DNA of 49,204 nucleotides from an uncultured Spirochaetaceae bacterium. GTDB lineage: Bacteria; Spirochaetota; Spirochaetia; Sphaerochaetales; Sphaerochaetaceae. Numbering within the stretch: position 1 is the first letter of the stretch; every line of letters starts with the position of its first letter. The notes beneath the pieces were generated by a model, which was given only the letters and a program-made list of their open reading frames with translations, did no database searches and had not been told where the DNA came from. The stretch is from contig CALXLH010000018.1 of the NCBI GenBank assembly GCA_944389145.1, positions 1 through 49,204 of the forward strand. Reading direction: 5' to 3'. The position numbers and the translations under genes were made by a program. Positions 1 to 8,250 of the stretch are shown here, in pieces.

Positions 1-2
1 AT

Positions 3-179
3 GAGATACAGCGGAATATGCTGGCTGGAGAGGCCCTTGCTAGGGGAATGAGGATGTTTTGTCCTTACTGTGCCTCACTCTATCTTGATCAGTTCAAGGA
101 TGATGGCAGCGCGGATATCGGAGCTGATAAGGCGGTGAAGGCATGGGGCTTCGATCATAATCTCCTTGACTTCTCATAG
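3..179 (+). CDS. C-terminal fragment of an unidentified protein (5' end outside window)
   Basis: An open frame enters from the left edge and ends at TAG 177-179, giving 58 residues. The visible end has an FCPYC motif (a CxxC pair that could bind zinc) and finishes in NLLDFS. An in-frame ATG at 18 exists, so a short complete gene is possible, but nothing marks it as the true start. It ends 11 bp before the Sel1-repeat gene on the same strand, so the two are probably cotranscribed. I do not recognise the family. Confidence 0.45.
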   Translation, partial: EIQRNMLAGEALARGMRMFCPYCASLYLDQFKDDGSADIGADKAVKAWGFDHNLLDFS

Positions 180-190
180 GTAATCCGGGC

Positions 191-1720
191 ATGGCTGGGG
201 AGTGTCTTGTAAGCATATACAATGAATTCAATGACAGAGGTGCTATCTCTGATAGGCTTGGAAGGACAATCCCTATCGATGCTAAGGCAATAGAGAAAGG
301 TGAGGATCTTCCTTTTTGGGCTTTCGATGGGCCTGTGCCTGCCATTGCCTATTATGACGGTGAGTGCCTTGATATCTCATATGATGGAAGAATCCTATCC
401 TGCAGGGCTGGGGGTGAGAGCATCGAGATCCTTCGCTTCCTTGTACCGAATGGTCAGGTCAAGGAGACGGTGCGTGTGGAGATCCGACTGGTTGCGATAG
501 CTGATATAGGATACCCGGATCATCATGCTATGTTCATCCACGGTTCGTTCAATGTGCTGATACGCGGATTTCTTCATACCGTTCCCTCTGAGAGATCAAA
601 GGTCGCTATAAGCCGGTTCCTCTGGACGCTGAAGGCCGATGAGAATCTCTTTCTGCTGGATGGCCATACCATAAAGGCCCTTGAGGAATCTTCCGCGGGT
701 GGTGACTCTTATGCCATGTATGGCCTGGGACGCTACCATTATCTTGTCCGACCTGGATCCAGCTCATGTCAGATTGCCGGTTCCTGTCTGCATGAAGCCT
801 ATGATCAAGGGATCGCTGATGCGGGGGCGTGCCTTTCCATGATGTATCGCTTCGGCGATATGGGACCTGTCGATATGGAACAGGCCGATAGACTGTTTAA
901 TGAGGCAATGGATAAGGGAAGCAGCCTTGCCTTGTATGCACATCTGCGGTATCTGGTATTCGGGATAGGAGGGAAGGCTGAGGACCCGGAGGAAGCCATA
1001 TGCATCCTTGATGGGCTGATCGGGAATGATGATGATCCTTCCTGGCATCTTCTTAGAGGCTGGGCCCTGCAGGCTGCTCATTCCATCTCAGCGGCGGGCA
1101 ATGATTATGAAGAAGCTGCTCATGGAGGCCGTATAGCCGCATGGCTAGGCCTGGCTGTGACCGTATCATACGATGATGACGGTAACCTGCTGGACAGGAA
1201 TGGGTATCTCGCCGCCTTGGATATGGGAATAGCCCATAGGGACTGCCAATGCCTGTATCTGAAGGCACTGTCTGACATAGAGGGCTATGATGAGATGCCT
1301 GCTTATAGGAAAGCCTTTAGGAGTGCCATGCTCGTGGCAGCGCTGGAAAAGGCATATGATATGGGCTCTGCTCCTGCGGCTGAGACCCTTGGCGATATAT
1401 ACCGTAATGGCTGGTATGGAAACGACGAAGATCTTAATGCCGCATATGGTTGGTATAGGAAAGCCGCCCGGCTTTATAGCCCGACTGCCTATGAGAGCCT
1501 TTTCGACATGATGCGTTCAGGTGAGGCAGATGCGGATCCGGACGTCATGGATAGATGTGTGCTTGAAGGAGCCCGGCTCGGATCAGAGATGCTGCAGGAC
1601 GAGGCGATTGCCGCCTGTTCGCAGGGGCGCCTCCTGGAATATGCCGATGAGATCGCGCGTTATAATGCTCATGATCCTGATTATGCGGATGATGATGGTC
1701 GCTATGATGCGTATGTATAG
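191..1720 (+). CDS. Sel1-like repeat (TPR-related) protein
   Basis: A 509-residue protein with no signal peptide or membrane segment. From about residue 170 it carries helical repeats of the Sel1 type: G-G-Y repeats such as YAMYGLGRYHYL, DAGACLSMMYRFGDMG and AAETLGDIYRNGWYG followed by AYGWYRKAA. Sel1 repeats form alpha-solenoids that scaffold protein contacts, so a cytoplasmic adaptor role is likely; the partner is unknown. The N-terminal 160 residues match nothing I know. The ATG at 191 is the first start after in-frame stops, and no strong Shine-Dalgarno site precedes it. It converges on the VWA gene with 56 bp between stops. The acidic tail is rich in Asp, Ala and Tyr. Confidence 0.75.
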   Translation: MAGECLVSIYNEFNDRGAISDRLGRTIPIDAKAIEKGEDLPFWAFDGPVPAIAYYDGECLDISYDGRILSCRAGGESIEILRFLVPNGQVKETVRVEIRLVAIADIGYPDHHAMFIHGSFNVLIRGFLHTVPSERSKVAISRFLWTLKADENLFLLDGHTIKALEESSAGGDSYAMYGLGRYHYLVRPGSSSCQIAGSCLHEAYDQGIADAGACLSMMYRFGDMGPVDMEQADRLFNEAMDKGSSLALYAHLRYLVFGIGGKAEDPEEAICILDGLIGNDDDPSWHLLRGWALQAAHSISAAGNDYEEAAHGGRIAAWLGLAVTVSYDDDGNLLDRNGYLAALDMGIAHRDCQCLYLKALSDIEGYDEMPAYRKAFRSAMLVAALEKAYDMGSAPAAETLGDIYRNGWYGNDEDLNAAYGWYRKAARLYSPTAYESLFDMMRSGEADADPDVMDRCVLEGARLGSEMLQDEAIAACSQGRLLEYADEIARYNAHDPDYADDDGRYDAYV

Positions 1721-1721
1721 A

Positions 1722-1752
1722 TAGCCCGCTGGGCCATGTTGGCGGCGGGCTA
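1722..1752 (+). terminator. Possible hairpin between convergent genes
   Basis: AGCCCGC at the start of this stretch pairs with GCGGGCT at its end, just after the Sel1 gene stop. No T-run follows, so termination is only suggested by the position between convergent genes. Confidence 0.3.
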
Positions 1753-1776
1753 GGCGATGGGTGGCGTGGCCTATGA

Positions 1777-2418
1777 TCAGCGGTCCTTGAAATCCATATC
1801 GATATCCTTCCGCCATCTGCCGGTGATGCCTCCTGTCGTCCTGAGGCTTCTAAGCGCGGTGCCTACGGCCTCGAAGTTCAATTGCGTTCCCCTGCTGTCT
1901 GCATGGTAATTAACGGCCATCTCCGAATCCATCCCAAGGCCGTCAGCTGTTTCCTCGGCATCGATGTTCGCTCCAAGGAATATGAATTCCCAGTCCTTAT
2001 CCTTCCTTTTCCTCTGGATCATCTTACGTATCTGCTGATGGGAATACTCCCTGCTTGAATTCTCTTCTCCATCGGTGATGATGACGAAGATCGTATGGTC
2101 TGGCCTTCCTTCCATGCGCTTCTGCCGTCTTGATATGGCTGAGATCGTCGAGCCTATGGCATCCAGGAGGGCGGTGCTACCTCCGGCTTCATAGTCTTCC
2201 TCCGTCATATCCGTGACCTTGCCTATGCTTACTCCGTCATATAGCCTCTTTATCGACGTATCAAAAAGCACTGTCGTGACGAGCGCATCCCCCGCAAGCG
2301 TCCTCTGCTTCCTGATCATAGAGTTGAATCCTCCGATAGTGTCCTTCTCAAGTCCTGACATCGAGCCGCTCTTGTCCAGTATGAATACCATATCTGTAAG
2401 CCTTGCTTCATTTCCCAT
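1777..2418 (-). CDS. VWA-domain protein (TerY-like MIDAS protein)
   Basis: A 213-residue protein that is essentially a single von Willebrand factor A domain. The complete metal-ion-dependent adhesion site is visible: DKSGSMS near the N-terminus, the threonine in GGSTALLDA, and the aspartate in TDGEENS. Such cytoplasmic VWA proteins bind a divalent metal and dock partner proteins; TerY of tellurite/stress clusters is the best-known relative, but this gene has no ter neighbours. The ATG at 2418 is chosen because GGAGGG lies just upstream; a start 24 bp further up would add eight residues without a better ribosome site. It lies 72 bp downstream of the HTH gene on the same strand, so the two probably form an operon. 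Confidence 0.85.
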   Translation of the reverse strand: MGNEARLTDMVFILDKSGSMSGLEKDTIGGFNSMIRKQRTLAGDALVTTVLFDTSIKRLYDGVSIGKVTDMTEEDYEAGGSTALLDAIGSTISAISRRQKRMEGRPDHTIFVIITDGEENSSREYSHQQIRKMIQRKRKDKDWEFIFLGANIDAEETADGLGMDSEMAVNYHADSRGTQLNFEAVGTALRSLRTTGGITGRWRKDIDMDFKDR

Positions 2419-2490
2419 GGTTCTTTCCCTCCATCTAGGCAAAGCATAGCCTGAGTAATGGCGTCGGAGGTTGCTTCTGAGGCGACATTT

Positions 2491-2961
2491 TCAGACGCTT
2501 ATCGGTTCTTCTCCGAAGGAATAGAGAGCATCGTTTATGTCGGCAAGCCTCCAGATGCTGTTTACTATGAAGTATTCGATGATGAGATCGGCCTTGCTAG
2601 AATGGGATAGGGCGAATCCTGCTGTTTCCAGAAGCTCGGCTGTCTCCTTCAGCGAGAGGCAAAGGGATATCGCCAGCGCGATCGCGGTATTCCTGCTAGG
2701 ATTATAGCCGCTGTTGCTTCTGATCTTGGAGAAAAGCTGCCGGCTTATCCCGGCTCTCTTGTAACATTCGACCTCGCTGATCCCCTTTTCTCTTATCAGG
2801 CGGAATAGCATCTCGGAAAATGATTCCTTGGCATTGGCAATGGCGTCTTCGATAGTATCAAGATCGTAGCATCCGCAGAGCATCCTGAGGTGCCTTGCTC
2901 CATCTGCTGTGCGGTGTTTGCTTATGTATCTTTCTATCTTCTCATATAACAATGCGTCCAT
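2491..2961 (-). CDS. Helix-turn-helix protein encoded with the VWA gene
   Basis: A 156-residue protein. The central part (FSEMLFRLIREKGIS, then VECYKRAGISRQLFSKIR) resembles a helix-turn-helix of the Xre/lambda-repressor class. The C-terminal part (LSLKETAELLETAGFALS, then ADLIIEYFIVNSIW) is a conserved helical tail I associate with proteins found beside VWA or macro-domain genes in gut bacteria; that is recollection, not a search. It may regulate the pair or bind nucleic acid as an adaptor. It has no Shine-Dalgarno site: a TTGACA/TAGATT promoter ends 8 nt before the ATG, so the mRNA is probably leaderless. Confidence 0.7.
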   Translation of the reverse strand: MDALLYEKIERYISKHRTADGARHLRMLCGCYDLDTIEDAIANAKESFSEMLFRLIREKGISEVECYKRAGISRQLFSKIRSNSGYNPSRNTAIALAISLCLSLKETAELLETAGFALSHSSKADLIIEYFIVNSIWRLADINDALYSFGEEPISV

Positions 2962-2969
2962 CGATTACC

Positions 2970-2998
2970 AATCTATGGGCAGGGCTATACGCTGTCAA
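2970..2998 (-). promoter_or_regulatory. Promoter of the HTH-VWA operon
   Basis: On the minus strand, TTGACA (2993-2998), a 17-bp spacer and TAGATT (2970-2975) lie 8 nt before the ATG at 2961. Transcription would start at or within 1-2 nt of the start codon. Confidence 0.65.
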
Positions 2999-3092
2999 TT
3001 ATGATTTCCGAGGTGTGAGAGAAGATATGATGATTACGGTTCTATCTTGTTGCGTTTTGTTGCAGATGTGGTAATCTTGAATCGGAGGAACT

Positions 3093-4037
3093 ATGGATTC
3101 CAAGCTTATAGTCATTGCGATAGGCGGCAATTCGCTCATAGAGGACAAGGATCACGTAACGGTTGATGCCCAGTATCATGCGGCAGAGAAGACGGCGAGG
3201 CATATCGCCAGGCTGATCAGGGACGGCCACCGCGTCGTGATCGCGCATGGCAATGGACCGCAGGTCGGCTACATACTCCTTCGTGCCGAGTATGCAAGGA
3301 AGATCCTTCACCCGGTTCCCCTTGACTCCTGCGTCGCCGATACCCAGGGAGCGATAGGCTACCAGCTGCAGAAAGCACTTGGAAACGAGCTTCATGCCAT
3401 GGGCGTTGAGAAGCAGGTCGTGACCGTGGTGACGCAGGTGGAGGTCAATCCTGACGATCCGTCCTTCGGCAACCCGACCAAGCCTATAGGGTCATTCATG
3501 TCCGAGGAGGACGCGAGATACCATCAGGAACACTCCGGCTGGACGGTTGTCGAGGATTCCGGCAGAGGCTGGCGGCGTGTCGTGGCATCTCCCAGGCCGC
3601 TTTCCATCATCGAGCTTGATACCGTGAGGCTTCTCGTTGATTCCGGCTGCTGTGTCATAGCTGCAGGCGGCGGCGGTATTCCTGTGGTACGCAGCAGCGA
3701 TGGCCGCCTGGAAGGACGCGAGGCTGTCGTTGATAAGGATCTTGCTGCCGCGATACTGGCGAAGAGCCTCAATGCCGATGCCTTCGTCATATCCACGGCA
3801 GTGGAGAAGGTCTGCCTTGATTACGGCAAGAGCACCGAGAGGGCGATTGACGTGATGACCTGCGATGAGGCCGATGGATATGCCTCTGAGGGGCAGTTCC
3901 CTCCTGGGTCGATGCTGCCGAAGATACAGGCTATCGTGGACTATGTCAGGACTACGGGAAATGAGGGAATAATCACTGATCCTGAGCATCTTTCCGATGC
4001 GATCAGCGGATGTGGCGGTACCCGTATCGTGCGCTGA
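3093..4037 (+). CDS. arcC: Carbamate kinase
   Basis: A 314-residue cytoplasmic amino-acid-kinase-fold enzyme: carbamoyl phosphate + ADP <-> carbamate/ammonia + ATP, the last step of arginine-deiminase, agmatine or purine/allantoin fermentation. Diagnostic segments are AIGGNSL at the N-terminus, HGNGPQVG near residue 50, AAGGGGIPVV near 190, and the end GGTRI. Length is normal for the family (about 310). The ATG is preceded by CGGAGG. The gene stands alone: no arginine deiminase or ornithine carbamoyltransferase gene is nearby, so its carbamoyl-phosphate source must be encoded elsewhere. Its 3' end overlaps the convergent DUF4105 gene by 35 bp. Confidence 0.93.
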   Translation: MDSKLIVIAIGGNSLIEDKDHVTVDAQYHAAEKTARHIARLIRDGHRVVIAHGNGPQVGYILLRAEYARKILHPVPLDSCVADTQGAIGYQLQKALGNELHAMGVEKQVVTVVTQVEVNPDDPSFGNPTKPIGSFMSEEDARYHQEHSGWTVVEDSGRGWRRVVASPRPLSIIELDTVRLLVDSGCCVIAAGGGGIPVVRSSDGRLEGREAVVDKDLAAAILAKSLNADAFVISTAVEKVCLDYGKSTERAIDVMTCDEADGYASEGQFPPGSMLPKIQAIVDYVRTTGNEGIITDPEHLSDAISGCGGTRIVR

Positions 4038-5268
4038 CGGCCTCGGTGGCATAGAGTATCGCTGCCGATAGATAATATGGCGCGTTGCCTTGGTGGAACG
4101 GAGTGATGATCTGGAAGGCCAGGGCGGCCATGAGCATGGCCGATTCGACAAGAGTGATACGGAATAGCCCATTCCGTCTTTCACGCCTTCCGAGCGACAC
4201 GAGGTGGAGCGTTGCCGATACAAGCATCATCGGTGATATTATCAGCGGATTTATATTCCAGTAGGTGACGTCATGGTTCGTCACCGTCATCATGAATATG
4301 AGGACTGCGGACATTATCCCCAGAAACAGCTCTATGGCCGCGGTGATGGTATCTCCGGTACGCCTGAGCCAGCGTCTCTTAGAGAGCGTGAGCATGGGAG
4401 GGATGGCGAATGCCAGCCCTATCAGGATCGACCGCAGCGTAAGGGAATAGCTTTCAGGAACAGGACTCCTTCCTTTCGTGCGGTATACTACCTCGCTCTC
4501 CTGGCCTTCGAACCCTGATATGGCATCCTCGAGCACCTCCGGCAGGAAGCAGGCATCATATAGCGTGAGGTCCTCATCTATCTCCGGCCCCTGTAGGTAG
4601 TTCAGCAGGTATTCGAAGAAGAGGGAAGGAGAGATGTAGGGCATTGCCCATTCCCTGAAGCTCTTTCCGGTATCCTGTGACCGGGCCCATTCTCCGAACG
4701 CGCCGCCTGTCGCCTCATCATAGATATCCCTGACGCGCGTGGCACAGTTATCCTTGTAATAATGATAGAGATATGTCCTGTTCTCAGGCAGCATGTTCCT
4801 TGAGCAGAAGCGCATCACGGCGCTCTTCGCTTCCGGCGTCAGGTCAAGCGGAAGCAGCGTGACGGTCCTGTCATCCGCGATGAATCTCATCATCCCCGGC
4901 TCGGCCCAGCTGGATGAGATGCTGTAGTAGAGAAGGCCCATGGCGAAGTTGAGGTAGAAGCCATCCGAGAAGCTGAAGGTTCCCCAGTCATACATCACGG
5001 CATCACCGTCAGGAGGATCTATGACGATCCCTGAGTGTCCGAAGTATACGTACACCGGCTCTGATGGAGATGCTGTCATGAGATAGATATCCACGCTGCC
5101 GTAATAATCCTTCTCTGCTTCCGTGAGCGGGGTGCTGAAATCTTCCTTCTCCAGCTCCTCAAGGCTGTAGAACAGGTCTGGGCGGACCTTGCTTCCGCCG
5201 GTTATGGATGCGGCAGAGAGCATTAGCGATGACAATATGATCAGCGATACCATGAAAGCTCGGCGCAT
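4003..5268 (-). CDS. DUF4105 membrane protein, probable cell-envelope hydrolase/acyltransferase
   Basis: A 421-residue protein with an N-terminal signal/anchor (RRAFMVSLIILSSLMLSAAS), a periplasmic domain and about five hydrophobic helices in the C-terminal third. The domain has DUF4105 (Lnb-like) features: VYVYFGHSGIVI with a conserved histidine, then YHYYKDNCATRVRDIYD with a candidate catalytic cysteine. Lnb-family members act in bacterial lipoprotein N-acylation, but this protein's reaction is not proven. The start at 5268 is chosen for its signal peptide and for the -10 box 6 nt upstream; no Shine-Dalgarno site is present, so leaderless translation is likely. It is divergent from recO and overlaps the end of arcC by 35 bp. 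Confidence 0.8.
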   Translation of the reverse strand: MRRAFMVSLIILSSLMLSAASITGGSKVRPDLFYSLEELEKEDFSTPLTEAEKDYYGSVDIYLMTASPSEPVYVYFGHSGIVIDPPDGDAVMYDWGTFSFSDGFYLNFAMGLLYYSISSSWAEPGMMRFIADDRTVTLLPLDLTPEAKSAVMRFCSRNMLPENRTYLYHYYKDNCATRVRDIYDEATGGAFGEWARSQDTGKSFREWAMPYISPSLFFEYLLNYLQGPEIDEDLTLYDACFLPEVLEDAISGFEGQESEVVYRTKGRSPVPESYSLTLRSILIGLAFAIPPMLTLSKRRWLRRTGDTITAAIELFLGIMSAVLIFMMTVTNHDVTYWNINPLIISPMMLVSATLHLVSLGRRERRNGLFRITLVESAMLMAALAFQIITPFHQGNAPYYLSAAILYATEAVSARYGYRHIR

Positions 5269-5274
5269 GGGTTG

Positions 5275-5303
5275 ATGATAGCATAACGCGCCTTTGTTGA
5301 CAG
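5275..5303 (-). promoter_or_regulatory. Promoter of the DUF4105 gene
   Basis: Minus-strand CTGTCA (5298-5303), 17-bp spacer and TATCAT (5275-5280), followed by 6 nt and the ATG at 5268. The -35 box overlaps the -35 box of the oppositely oriented recO promoter. Confidence 0.6.
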
Positions 5304-5325
5304 TCTCCTGCCTCGTCCTTATCTT
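5297..5325 (+). promoter_or_regulatory. Promoter of recO
   Basis: TTGACA (5297-5302), 17-bp spacer and TATCTT (5320-5325), then 7 nt to the ATG at 5333. With no Shine-Dalgarno site, this predicts a leaderless mRNA. Confidence 0.65.
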
Positions 5326-5332
5326 CATTTCC

Positions 5333-6064
5333 ATGGATAGGGATTCCAAGGGACTGGCTGTTGTGCTGAGAAGCGAGAGGATAAGGGAGAATGACAGGCT
5401 CCTTACGCTCCTATCCGTCCCTTTGGGCCTTGTGAACGTAGTTTCCTATGGGGCCAGGAAGAGCATCCGCTGCGTCCGTGCTCCTCTGTATACGGAGGGG
5501 GTGTTCTCCCTTTCCCTGTCCCGGGGAAACCGCTGGAGCCTGAAGGATATCGATGTGATATCCACGCATGAATGCCTCCTTGATGACCTTGGAAGGAATA
5601 TGGCCGCGATGCTCTTCTCTGACATGGTCATTACCGGTAAGGATGCAGGTCCGGAGTCTTATGCGCTATATACCGGTGCGCTCGATCTCCTGGAGTTCTA
5701 TGACACCGAGAGCGTCGTTATCTCATTCATCGTCCATTTCCTTGCCGCTGCCGGGCTGGGCGGGGACTATGAGAGATGTCCGCGATGCCTCAGGCCATAC
5801 GGGGAGGATGAGGTTCTTGGCTTTTCCGATATAGAGGGTGTTGCCGTATGCTCGGAGTGTGATACGATGTCCGGTAGCCTGATCCTGCCTCCGAATGCAA
5901 GACGCTTCCTTTCGCGCACGCTGTCGCTGAGCCTGAAGGACTCGATGGAGCTGAAGGTGAGCCCTGAGCAGAGGCACAGGATATTCAGGTACATGCTGCG
6001 CTCCCTGTCCCTGTCATTTCCCGGGAGGCTTGGGAGCCTTGAGCATGGAATCTGGGAGTTGTAG
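5333..6064 (+). CDS. recO: DNA repair protein RecO
   Basis: A 243-residue protein, normal RecO length. RecO binds single- and double-stranded DNA and, with RecR, helps load RecA in the RecF pathway and anneal strands. The N-terminal OB-fold signature is present (AVVLRSERIRENDRLLTLLS, then the GARKS segment). A zinc finger follows at mid-protein: CPRC then CSEC about 30 residues later. The ATG at 5333 is preferred over a TTG at 5294 because homologues begin near here and a promoter ends 7 nt upstream. It is followed after 5 bp by recJ, so two recombination-repair genes share an operon. Confidence 0.9.
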   Translation: MDRDSKGLAVVLRSERIRENDRLLTLLSVPLGLVNVVSYGARKSIRCVRAPLYTEGVFSLSLSRGNRWSLKDIDVISTHECLLDDLGRNMAAMLFSDMVITGKDAGPESYALYTGALDLLEFYDTESVVISFIVHFLAAAGLGGDYERCPRCLRPYGEDEVLGFSDIEGVAVCSECDTMSGSLILPPNARRFLSRTLSLSLKDSMELKVSPEQRHRIFRYMLRSLSLSFPGRLGSLEHGIWEL

Positions 6065-6069
6065 CCAAG

Positions 6070-8181
6070 GTGAACGTCAGGATACCTCAGTCAGACCCCA
6101 CGAAGGTGAGGGCAATAAAGGAACGATATTCGCTCGATCTCCTGAGCGCTACCGTGCTTGAAAGGCGCGGGGTGAAGACAGGTGCTGACCTTCAGTACTT
6201 CCTTGAGAACGATGTGGTATACCATCACTCACCATTCGAGGCGGAGGATGTGCCTGCGGCCATCGATAGGATAGAGGCCGCGATAGAGGAAGAGGAGAGG
6301 ATACTTGTCTTCGGGGACAGGGATGTCGATGGAGTCACTGCCACGGCGATCATCGTCCGCACGCTACGGACGTTGGGGGCCAAGGATGTGTCATTCCGCC
6401 TTCCCGTCGGCGATGAGCCATACGGCATGACCTCTGACAGCGTCTCGGAGATACTTCAGGGCGGCTACACGCTCGTGATTACCGTCGATTGCGGGATTGC
6501 ATCCATCGATGAGATCGCGACGCTTGAGCGCAGCGGTGTCGATGTGATAGTCCTTGATCACCATATACCCGGCGATGAGCTTCCGCCTGCGGTTGCCATA
6601 TTCGATCCCCGTGTCGAAGGGGCAGGCTATCCATTTCCGGGACTTGCCGGCTGTGCCGTTGCCGCGAAGCTTTCCTGGGCCCTGGAGTTCGCGCGTACCC
6701 CTCTCTATGGAAGCGAGTGCATAGTCCTGCACGCGGAACCAAGGAACGGAACGGTGCGGATAAACGCCGTGCGGCTTGAGAACCTGGTCGAGATTGACAG
6801 GATCACGGAGGAGGTGGTGGAGGGGGCATTCTCCGCCGAGCGCAGCCGCCTTATGGATTTCCTCGCTGTCTCTCTTCCCATATTCGTGCTTGATGGCGAG
6901 ACTGAGAAGAAGATGCTTCGCCGCGCATTCGGTTCCAATGTCGATATCTCGCTGGTGGATATAAGGGAGCAGCTCGAACGCATCATGCCACGGGCGAAAG
7001 GCCATACGCTCTTTGATCTGGCGATGGTTTCCCGTGCCGCAAGGTATCAGGAGGGAGACAGGGAGATAGAGACGCTGCTCTCGCTCTTCCGATCGCTTTC
7101 GGTATATTCCTATCCTGCTCTCTCCTCCCGCTTCGATGATGTGCTGCAGCTTGCTGCTATCGGAACGGTTGCCGACCTCATGCCGATGAAGGACGAGAAC
7201 CGCATGATCGTCAAACGCGGCCTTGCCATGCTCTCACAGCGTCCGCTTCCATGCTTCGTATATCTGCTTGCCAAGCTCAATATGACAGGGAAGAAGCTCA
7301 ATACCCGCGATGTGTCGTTCTATATCGCCCCGGTGCTGAATGCGGCAGGGCGCATGGGGGATCCGACACCCGCTCTCAGCCTCCTTCTCTCCGATGATAG
7401 CGCGGAATGCGTATCGCTTACGGATACGCTCCTTGAGATGAACAGGGCAAGGCAGAAGAGCGAGGAAGACGTGCTCCTGAGCGTGAGGGAGAAGGCTGCG
7501 GAGAGCTATGCCTCGCATGAAGGACGCTTCATAGTGGTGGAGGATTCAAGGATGCCAAGGGGGCTTACCGGGGCCATCGCCTCGAAGCTTGCCAGCCAGT
7601 TCATGGTTCCCTGCATCGTCATGGCGACGATAGAAGGAGAGAGGATATCTGGATCTATGAGATGCCGTGACGGCTGGAACGCAAAGCAGTTCCTGGATGG
7701 CCTCTCACCGTTCTTCGAGAGCTATGGCGGGCATGCGAAGGCCGCAGGCTTCTCATTGCCGCAGGAGTCAAAGGCGGCATTCCTCTCCGCGCTTTCATCT
7801 GCCATCGAAGAGGCTGAAGGCTTGCCGCAGAGCGACGAGATCGTCGTTGATGCGCAGATTCCTGCGGAATACATGACCGAAGGGCTGTGGAGGCTTTCAG
7901 AGCTGATCGAGCCATGCGGGCAGGAGAATGGCGAGCTGATGCTCTATATAAAGGGAGCCCGGATCGCCGATGTGCTGCCGACTCGCGGCGACAGGCGCAT
8001 GATGAGGCTCACCGTCTCATTCGGACGCTTCTCGTGGCCCGCTGTGTGGTGGAGTCCTCATGATAATGAGAGTTTCTCCAAGGGCGCTGCCGTGGATATC
8101 GTGTTCACCCCTGATACCAACTACTGGAAAGGGCAGTCGAAGATGCAGATGGTGATAGCGGAGATGGAGAGGGCCGATTGA
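6070..8181 (+). CDS. recJ: Single-stranded-DNA-specific exonuclease RecJ
   Basis: A 703-residue DHH-family 5'-3' exonuclease acting on single-stranded DNA in recombination and mismatch repair. Metal-binding motifs: GDRDVDG (residues 82-88), VDCG (139-142), DHH (163-165), and the late DHHA1 motif YGGHAKAAGF. Bacterial RecJ is usually about 570 residues; the extra length lies mainly between roughly residues 205 and 345, where an acidic segment separates the two DHH halves. The GTG start at 6070 is supported by GGAG within the end of recO and by the 5-bp gap, which suggests translational coupling. Confidence 0.93.
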   Translation: MNVRIPQSDPTKVRAIKERYSLDLLSATVLERRGVKTGADLQYFLENDVVYHHSPFEAEDVPAAIDRIEAAIEEEERILVFGDRDVDGVTATAIIVRTLRTLGAKDVSFRLPVGDEPYGMTSDSVSEILQGGYTLVITVDCGIASIDEIATLERSGVDVIVLDHHIPGDELPPAVAIFDPRVEGAGYPFPGLAGCAVAAKLSWALEFARTPLYGSECIVLHAEPRNGTVRINAVRLENLVEIDRITEEVVEGAFSAERSRLMDFLAVSLPIFVLDGETEKKMLRRAFGSNVDISLVDIREQLERIMPRAKGHTLFDLAMVSRAARYQEGDREIETLLSLFRSLSVYSYPALSSRFDDVLQLAAIGTVADLMPMKDENRMIVKRGLAMLSQRPLPCFVYLLAKLNMTGKKLNTRDVSFYIAPVLNAAGRMGDPTPALSLLLSDDSAECVSLTDTLLEMNRARQKSEEDVLLSVREKAAESYASHEGRFIVVEDSRMPRGLTGAIASKLASQFMVPCIVMATIEGERISGSMRCRDGWNAKQFLDGLSPFFESYGGHAKAAGFSLPQESKAAFLSALSSAIEEAEGLPQSDEIVVDAQIPAEYMTEGLWRLSELIEPCGQENGELMLYIKGARIADVLPTRGDRRMMRLTVSFGRFSWPAVWWSPHDNESFSKGAAVDIVFTPDTNYWKGQSKMQMVIAEMERAD

Positions 8182-8207
8182 CAGAAGCCGCCTTTTGATG
8201 GTATCTT
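8178..8207 (+). promoter_or_regulatory. Promoter of rpsU
   Basis: TTGACA (8178-8183) overlaps the recJ stop codon. An 18-bp spacer and TATCTT (8202-8207) follow, leaving a leader of about 37 nt with a strong Shine-Dalgarno site. Confidence 0.6.
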
Positions 8208-8250
8208 CGCATGGTTGAATCTGACCCTCAAGGGAGAGGAGGTGATATAA

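Noticed and set aside
1777-2418. Calling the VWA gene terY of a tellurite-resistance cluster
   Set aside because: Only the VWA fold is shared; no terD-type, phosphatase or kinase genes are nearby.
3492-4223. A 243-codon minus-strand frame across arcC
   Set aside because: It opposes conserved carbamate kinase codons and has no start signals or family resemblance.
6391-7005. A 204-codon minus-strand frame inside recJ
   Set aside because: It is a shadow of recJ, which is strongly supported by its DHH motifs.
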